Positions 58,915 to 64,000 of a stretch of 64,000 nt of DNA are shown in pieces. Under the pieces are notes generated by a model. The model made no database searches. It was not told the origin of the DNA and saw only the letters and a program-made list of their open reading frames with translations. A program made the position numbers and the translations under genes. Origin of the DNA: Caldifarciminota bacterium (GTDB lineage Bacteria; Hydrothermota; Tepidihabitantia; Tepidihabitantales; Tepidihabitantaceae); assembly GCA_026418295.1 (NCBI GenBank), contig JAOABP010000001.1, positions 186,001 to 250,000 on the forward strand, given 5' to 3'. The stretch's first letter is position 1. Each line of letters opens with the position of its first letter.

Positions 58915-60030
58915 CTAAAACTGGTAGGAAAATGAAAACTTGTAGTTGGAGGTGGAGAAGTCGTAGATGAACTGGTCAACCCCGATGTCAAACTGGAAGC
59001 GCTGAAACCGGATGCCACCGCCAAAGGTCCAGCCGAGTGATTTGAATGAACCGAGCCCGCGCCGGGTCAGGAGGTCCTGGACACTGTAGTGATAGGTCTG
59101 ACCATCCTTTTCAAAAACCAGCCCGCCACGCTGGGCGGTAACATCTTCGAAATAGCCGAGCCGGAGAAAGGCGGCAACCACATCGAGATTCACCCCGGCT
59201 TCCACACCCAGACTCTTCCAGGCATCGCGCCATTCCGCAGCAAACTGCTCACCAAAACTCTTGGTGGAGTCGGAGAAGACCCCCACCATGAGTTTCGTGA
59301 TTTCCGGGGTGATTGCAACCGTAAACATATCCCGCTTGAGCGGATAATACGCCAGTCCGACCCGCAGCATCCGGGGCAGCGGATCCGACTCGCCGGAGGA
59401 GGTGTAGGAGATGTTGGGTCCGAGGTTTGCGAAAGACGCTCCGACATTGAGAAAATGGACCGGCTTGTAAAGAACACCGGCATCAAATGCCCAGCTGATA
59501 CCGGTGCCTCCTGCCTCAATCCCCAGTTCCGGCATCACCTTCCATACCCAGTCCGGCACCAGAAAGGAATAAATCAGTTTGGCAGAGATTCCCACGCCCA
59601 GATTGGGCAGTACCGGGAAGGCGTAACCGAGTGTCGGCGCGAGGTCAAAAGTCGTATACCTGCCCAGAAACTCACCCCGCTCGTTGATCACATCGGTCTC
59701 CCCGGTCGTGAGATAGATGAAATTGAAGCCCGCAGTGCCCTTGCCCGGAAAGTTGTGTGCCACTCCGGCATACTCATAGTACATTCCGGGCCAGAGGCCG
59801 GGCAGCCAGTTGCAGTGCATCAGGGTGGCATTGGTGCCGTTGAGGAATGCCATCCCGCCGGGGTTGTAATAAAGACCGGAGGCGTCATCGCTGATTGCGG
59901 TGAATGCACCGGCAAGAGATGTCGGACGGGCAGCGGGCCAGATGATGAGGAAGACCGCGCCCGGATTCTGGCTCGCTGATACCAGACTGAAGGCAACCGG
60001 CACCAGCAGCCAGTAGACTCTGCGCTTCAT
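58915..60030 (-). CDS. porV: PorV-family outer membrane protein
   Basis: Predicted outer-membrane beta-barrel of 371 residues of the PorV/PorQ (FadL-like) family. A signal peptide of about 19 residues ends near VSASQNPG; the start of the mature protein has the family phrase PTSLAGAFTAISDDASGLYYN followed by PGGMAFL, and the protein ends in an aromatic residue, KFSFSYQF, as expected for a barrel. In type IX secretion PorV shuttles cargo to the sortase PorU, which is encoded immediately upstream. It has a promoter and a GGAGG site of its own. Confidence 0.88.
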   Translation of the reverse strand: MKRRVYWLLVPVAFSLVSASQNPGAVFLIIWPAARPTSLAGAFTAISDDASGLYYNPGGMAFLNGTNATLMHCNWLPGLWPGMYYEYAGVAHNFPGKGTAGFNFIYLTTGETDVINERGEFLGRYTTFDLAPTLGYAFPVLPNLGVGISAKLIYSFLVPDWVWKVMPELGIEAGGTGISWAFDAGVLYKPVHFLNVGASFANLGPNISYTSSGESDPLPRMLRVGLAYYPLKRDMFTVAITPEITKLMVGVFSDSTKSFGEQFAAEWRDAWKSLGVEAGVNLDVVAAFLRLGYFEDVTAQRGGLVFEKDGQTYHYSVQDLLTRRGLGSFKSLGWTFGGGIRFQRFQFDIGVDQFIYDFSTSNYKFSFSYQF

Positions 60031-60063
60031 TATCGGACCTCCTTTACTTATCCTGATATATTA

Positions 60064-60091
60064 ATATTAAGCAACCGTTAGCTCAGGTCAA
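60064..60091 (-). promoter_or_regulatory. Promoter of porV
   Basis: On the minus strand TTGACC (60086-60091), a 16 bp spacer and TAATAT (60064-60069), then an AAGGAGG site before ATG 60030. Confidence 0.65.
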
Positions 60092-60111
60092 GCATACCCC
60101 TGACGCCGGTG

Positions 60112-63100
60112 TTATCGCTGCACCAGCAGTTTATCCCGGACCGCAACCCGCTGCACATCGGTTCCGTTCCGGAATTCGGCAGTCACGGTAAAAAGATAGA
60201 TGCCGTTCGCAACCGGCACCCCCTGCTCATCATTACCATCCCAGAAAATCTGATTGTAACCGAACCCGCACGGCAGAATCCCGAGGTCGCGGACCATTCT
60301 GCCACTGAGGGTCCAGATCCGGATCCGCACCGCTGCCGGCTGGCTGAGCGTAAAGGTGAAGAAAGCGGTGCACCGGACCGGATTGGGATAGACCAGAACC
60401 GAATCCAGTTTCAGCACTTCGGAGACCACCGGTCTGAGCCTCAACCCCACCCGGCTGGAGTTCAGGAGATTGTCCGCAGCCGAAACAAAGATTGAGTCCT
60501 GCGGACCCTCAAGGTTCAACTGCACCCGGCACCGGCAGCAGGAATAGGAGCTGTCGTCAAAAATCAGCCGGTCTGCAAGCGGGGTTGTATTCCGGTAATC
60601 ATTGACCATCAGCACCGGTTCCATTCCGGGAATCGGTGCGAGCAGAATACCGGAAGGGTCCTCGAGCACAATCTCCAGCAGGGCATCTGCCGGCAGTAAA
60701 TCATTGTCCTTCAAAACTCTGCCCTGATAACGGAATACAACGCTTGGACCGGTGCTGTCCGACGCCGGGGTCAGCACGGTTGTAAACTCAATTCTGTCCC
60801 TTAAAACCCCCAGCGGACCGGAATCGGTGGCAAGAACCGCACTGAACCGGCAGGAACCGGACAGAGGGGCATAATATCCGTTGCCGGTAAATATCGTGTC
60901 CGCCACAATCCCCCGCGGAAAGATACCTTCGCAGTAGAATCTGCCGTCCTCTAACCGGAAATTGCCCCGTGCCAGCTCAGAACCGGGCAGAGAATAACTG
61001 GCACTTATACCCAGCGGCGAATTGTAAGTCCGGTTCAGGACCGGACCGAAAAGACGCCATTCGGTGTTTGCCTTCTCCACCGGAAGCAGTGAGCGCAGCC
61101 GGAACCTGCTGCCGGTTGCCAGCGTCTCGGGTTTGATTACCGGTGGTTCCGGATTAAGGCGCGGAATTTGCACTCTGACTGCCGGATCACCGAACAGATG
61201 GTAACTCCGGTCTGTAGGCCAGGCTTGAAAAAAGCAGAATCCGATACTGCGTGCGGTATCGCCCGCACTGAGCAGGGGTGCCAGCAGATTACGGGCAAAG
61301 ACCAGGTTGTTCCCTGAAGGCGTGGCGGTTGAAGCGGCAACGCAGGCTATCGCACCGCCGGACATCCGCACCAACTCCTCCCCAATGCACTCCTGCCGGG
61401 TGTCATCAAACCTGCCCACCGAACAGCTGCCCATAAAGCAGAAGGGTGTCCGGTTGCCATTGCTGATATCCGAGAGCCGGTTGACCGTCAGCACCTCTTC
61501 ATGAGTCAATGCAAATGCCGAGCCGTGACCGAAGAAAAACCAGACGAGCGCCCCGAGATTCAACTGCCGCATCAGCTCCTGATTGGCACCGGGCTTGCTT
61601 TTTGGTCCGAGAAAAGGGAATTCAGTAAGATATACCTTTACCAGATCAAACCGGTCCCCTGCCATTATCCCGATCCCCTCACACTGCTCAATATGGCGAA
61701 AACGGAGTTCGTCGGGCCGGTCCGGATAGCGCTGGTATTCGTCGTCTGCCAGCAGAAGAAACCGTCTGGCCCAGTAGCCGGCTGGCTGATTCTCATACTT
61801 GATCACCTTCTGGACATATTCCCGCAGTTCATATCCGGAGCGGACACACACCCGGCCTAAAATCAGATCCGGACTTGCACCTTCACCATCCAGGTCCGCA
61901 TACCAGGCATCAAGCGCCAGCGTCCGGCGGTCTCCGGATTCAGGATTGAAACCCTCGCCAATTTCATAAGCGGGCACACCCGGGGTCTGCATCCTTCTCA
62001 GATTGTTCCGGTAATCATAGGTGGCATCGCCCACCAGCAGCACATATCCGGGCCGCTTTTCCTGCAGAAACCGCTTGACCGCCCGGGGTTCACGGAGTCC
62101 GAAATTGAACTCATCATAAATGTCCTCCAGCACCACCACCTCAGCCCGTCCATTTACGATTCCCGGCACTCTGCCATTCCGGTAACGGGCAAGCTCGCTC
62201 GCAGCGGGCAGAAACTCCCGGGGTGTGATAATGTAATAATCAGCCGGCAGTCCTGCCCAGAGCCTGCCGGGCTGCTTCAATTCAAGCCGTTTAACCCGGC
62301 GCAGCTGCTGCGGTGCGGCAATAGCGAAAACGGTTCTTTTCCGGATCTGGTAGCAGAACTGGGCGGTATCGCCATGCAACTCAAAATCCAGGACCGCCCG
62401 CGGATTGTCCGGATCAGTGACATCCAGAATCAGCGGTCGCGCCGGGACATCAATGATCCGGAACCGGAATCTGCCCGTATCATCAACATAAAAACTGAGC
62501 GGCCCGGTTGCCAGCGAGAGCCGGCGCCGGTACCTGATCTGCAGATAATCAAGGTGCACCCTCTTTTCTCCGTTTCCGCTCAGTCGCAGTTCCAGAATGT
62601 TCGTCCGGAAATCAGTAGGCAGTAAGGAGTCAACGACAAAGTCATACGGTGCGGGATAGGGTGACTGAGCAAACTGGAATCTGGAAACCAGGCGGTTGTT
62701 GAACAGCACCTCAATCTCGTTCTGAGCGGTCTCGTTATACAGTCTGCCCCGGATGCGTTCAATCTGCACCGGATATTTCAAATCCAGCCTGCAGGTAAAC
62801 GAGGTGCTGGTCCGGCCTGCAGGTTTGTCCAGTGTCGCCCAGATCCACAAAAGCCCGGCACGCGCCGGACAGTCGGCATCAACCTCCTGATGCAGCACAT
62901 CCCGTTCCTGCCAGCGGACCGGCGTGCCGGCGGTATCAGGCCCGAAACCACCGGGAATGTGCCGGCCTGAACCAGCACCCCAGGTGAGCCAGTATACATT
63001 TTCGCCGGTGTAAAGATTATGAACATGGGTGGAACAGTCACTCATCCAGTAGTCGGCACCAAGCGCATAGAAAATCAGGGTGTCACCGGGATCAAACCGG

Positions 63101-63945
63101 CCGTCTTCGGTCCCGGTGATCATCAGCGCAACCGGATTGAAGGTATCAGGATAATTTCCGGTATGGGGATTACGGCGCACAGTCCACAATCCGACAGTTC
63201 GGGGGTCAAGTCCACTTAAACCGACTCCGGCCTGTGTCAGTTCCTGTCCGGTGATCCGGTAAATACCGGTGGAATCGACCACCACCTTGAGCCAGAAAGG
63301 AAAATAGGCAAAGGGGTTCTGCCCCTGTGATCCGAAATCAATCTTCCAGTTTTTCGCCACCGCGCCATTTGCCAGCAGTCGCACTATTGCCTCATCCAGC
63401 GGATCGGACCTGGGATTGTTAACTGCGGGCTGCTCAAACTCCAGCTCCGCTTCAATCCGGTCAAACCAGACCAGTTGCCGGCGGCCCGCATCATACTGCA
63501 CCGGATTAAATCTCAAAGTGACAAACCGGACCGACCGCAAAACCTGTGGTGAATCAATCTCAACCGGACTGGAAGGGAAAATACCAGACCGCAGCCGGTC
63601 CTGAAGTTCCGGCTGGTTATCATCGTCAAAGGGAATAAAATTAACCACCGGCAGCGCCACATCCGGCACTGTTCCGCCCCGGTGTATCCGGAAATTCAAC
63701 CGCACATTCCCTTGCTGGGCAATACCCAGCCGGACAACCCGTGAGGGCAGGTCATATTTGCCGAACCCGGCAACCGGCTCAGCATCATCAAATTCAACCT
63801 GTGTCCGACCGCAGACCGATGTAACCTTGACCGGTCCGGGATAATAACTGACCACCACCCCTCGACTGTCAGAACGAATTATTTCCACTCTGCCGAAGAC
63901 GAACCCGGCAGAAACTAATAACAGCAGGAAAAGCCTTAATCCCAT
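60112..63945 (-). CDS. porU: Type IX secretion sortase PorU-like (gingipain-family C25 peptidase)
   Basis: Surface protein of 1277 residues. A signal peptide (LRLFLLLLVSAGFVFG) leads to an N-terminal beta region and a C25 caspase-like domain with ITPREFLPAASELARYRN, LLVGDATYDYRNNL, the catalytic His in LVWFFFGHGSAFALTH (near residue 805) and the catalytic Cys about 34 residues later in FCFMGSCSVGRFD. The end carries an Ig-like/FlgD-type domain, VLVYPNPVRCTAFFTFTLS through WDGNDEQGVPVANGIYLF. PorU cleaves the C-terminal tails of secreted proteins and attaches them to the surface. porV lies directly downstream. Several tailed proteins elsewhere in the window fit as cargo. Confidence 0.9.
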   Translation of the reverse strand: MGLRLFLLLLVSAGFVFGRVEIIRSDSRGVVVSYYPGPVKVTSVCGRTQVEFDDAEPVAGFGKYDLPSRVVRLGIAQQGNVRLNFRIHRGGTVPDVALPVVNFIPFDDDNQPELQDRLRSGIFPSSPVEIDSPQVLRSVRFVTLRFNPVQYDAGRRQLVWFDRIEAELEFEQPAVNNPRSDPLDEAIVRLLANGAVAKNWKIDFGSQGQNPFAYFPFWLKVVVDSTGIYRITGQELTQAGVGLSGLDPRTVGLWTVRRNPHTGNYPDTFNPVALMITGTEDGRFDPGDTLIFYALGADYWMSDCSTHVHNLYTGENVYWLTWGAGSGRHIPGGFGPDTAGTPVRWQERDVLHQEVDADCPARAGLLWIWATLDKPAGRTSTSFTCRLDLKYPVQIERIRGRLYNETAQNEIEVLFNNRLVSRFQFAQSPYPAPYDFVVDSLLPTDFRTNILELRLSGNGEKRVHLDYLQIRYRRRLSLATGPLSFYVDDTGRFRFRIIDVPARPLILDVTDPDNPRAVLDFELHGDTAQFCYQIRKRTVFAIAAPQQLRRVKRLELKQPGRLWAGLPADYYIITPREFLPAASELARYRNGRVPGIVNGRAEVVVLEDIYDEFNFGLREPRAVKRFLQEKRPGYVLLVGDATYDYRNNLRRMQTPGVPAYEIGEGFNPESGDRRTLALDAWYADLDGEGASPDLILGRVCVRSGYELREYVQKVIKYENQPAGYWARRFLLLADDEYQRYPDRPDELRFRHIEQCEGIGIMAGDRFDLVKVYLTEFPFLGPKSKPGANQELMRQLNLGALVWFFFGHGSAFALTHEEVLTVNRLSDISNGNRTPFCFMGSCSVGRFDDTRQECIGEELVRMSGGAIACVAASTATPSGNNLVFARNLLAPLLSAGDTARSIGFCFFQAWPTDRSYHLFGDPAVRVQIPRLNPEPPVIKPETLATGSRFRLRSLLPVEKANTEWRLFGPVLNRTYNSPLGISASYSLPGSELARGNFRLEDGRFYCEGIFPRGIVADTIFTGNGYYAPLSGSCRFSAVLATDSGPLGVLRDRIEFTTVLTPASDSTGPSVVFRYQGRVLKDNDLLPADALLEIVLEDPSGILLAPIPGMEPVLMVNDYRNTTPLADRLIFDDSSYSCCRCRVQLNLEGPQDSIFVSAADNLLNSSRVGLRLRPVVSEVLKLDSVLVYPNPVRCTAFFTFTLSQPAAVRIRIWTLSGRMVRDLGILPCGFGYNQIFWDGNDEQGVPVANGIYLFTVTAEFRNGTDVQRVAVRDKLLVQR

Positions 63946-63954
63946 TATGCTGTT

Positions 63955-63982
63955 AGCTTACCGCATCGGACTATTCAGTCAA
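63955..63982 (-). promoter_or_regulatory. Promoter of porU
   Basis: On the minus strand TTGACT (63977-63982), a 16 bp spacer and TAAGCT (63955-63960). The ATG of porU is 9 nt after the -10 box and no ribosome binding site is visible. Confidence 0.55.
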
Positions 63983-64000
63983 GAATACTTACCGGCGCTC

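Overview
The window is GC-rich, densely packed bacterial chromosome. Its gene content suggests an anaerobe from a deep-branching, poorly cultured phylum. I infer something like candidate division WOR-3/Stahlbacteria, because the window combines ferredoxin-based metabolism (kor genes, Flx-type flavin/iron-sulfur oxidoreductase, HypB), a PorU-PorV type IX-like surface sorting pair with several secreted proteins carrying C-terminal sorting tails, and an archaeal-style split GMP synthetase. No rRNA gene or other strict taxonomic marker is present, so this assignment is tentative.

Layout: 1-3857 is a TetR-controlled RND efflux operon (permease cut by the window edge). 3895-4904 is a stand-alone GMP synthetase PPase subunit. 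4908-8531 is an flxDCBA operon interrupted by a small four-helix-bundle gene flanked by A-rich repeats. 8567-10887 holds two secreted or unknown genes between two copies of a composite repeat. 11089-17910 is a cassette of an unknown coiled-coil protein, two BrxD-like ATPases and a BrxHI/Lhr-like helicase, overlapping a glycosyltransferase. 17917-20901 is rpmB with GDP-rhamnose-type sugar genes; 21006-21480 is hicBA. 21495-24417 holds two tandem secreted paralogs. 24489-34951 carries housekeeping and metabolic genes (anion transporter, sugar isomerase-like, epimerase, acyl-CoA ligase, YbbR, tsaD, cysS, tRNA-Ile, sppA). 34998-40697 holds two small anchored proteins, secA and a HEAT-repeat protein. 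41112-44181 is a secreted subtilase ending in a strong terminator.

44386-53666 is the most striking part. It is an AT-rich defence locus set in GC-rich DNA. A complete DUF262/HNH (GmrSD-like) gene is followed by a 67-codon remnant of the start of a type III-like DNA methyltransferase gene (mod). Then come a membrane-anchored protein of unknown family and a 1565-residue DUF1998 helicase, overlapping by ATGA, and finally a 41-codon remnant matching the end of a type III-like restriction (res) gene. I read this as a two-gene helicase module that replaced the interior of a mod-res restriction locus and now sits behind the old mod promoter.

53710-58878 is a compact purA-hypB-guanine deaminase-korDABC operon. 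58915-63982 holds porV and porU, which would process the tailed secreted proteins seen elsewhere in the window. Many promoters share one plan: TTGAC(A/T), a 16-17 bp spacer and a TATAAT-like box. In about ten genes the start codon lies only 5-12 nt behind the -10 box, which points to leaderless or near-leaderless mRNAs. This pattern was used to choose several start codons.
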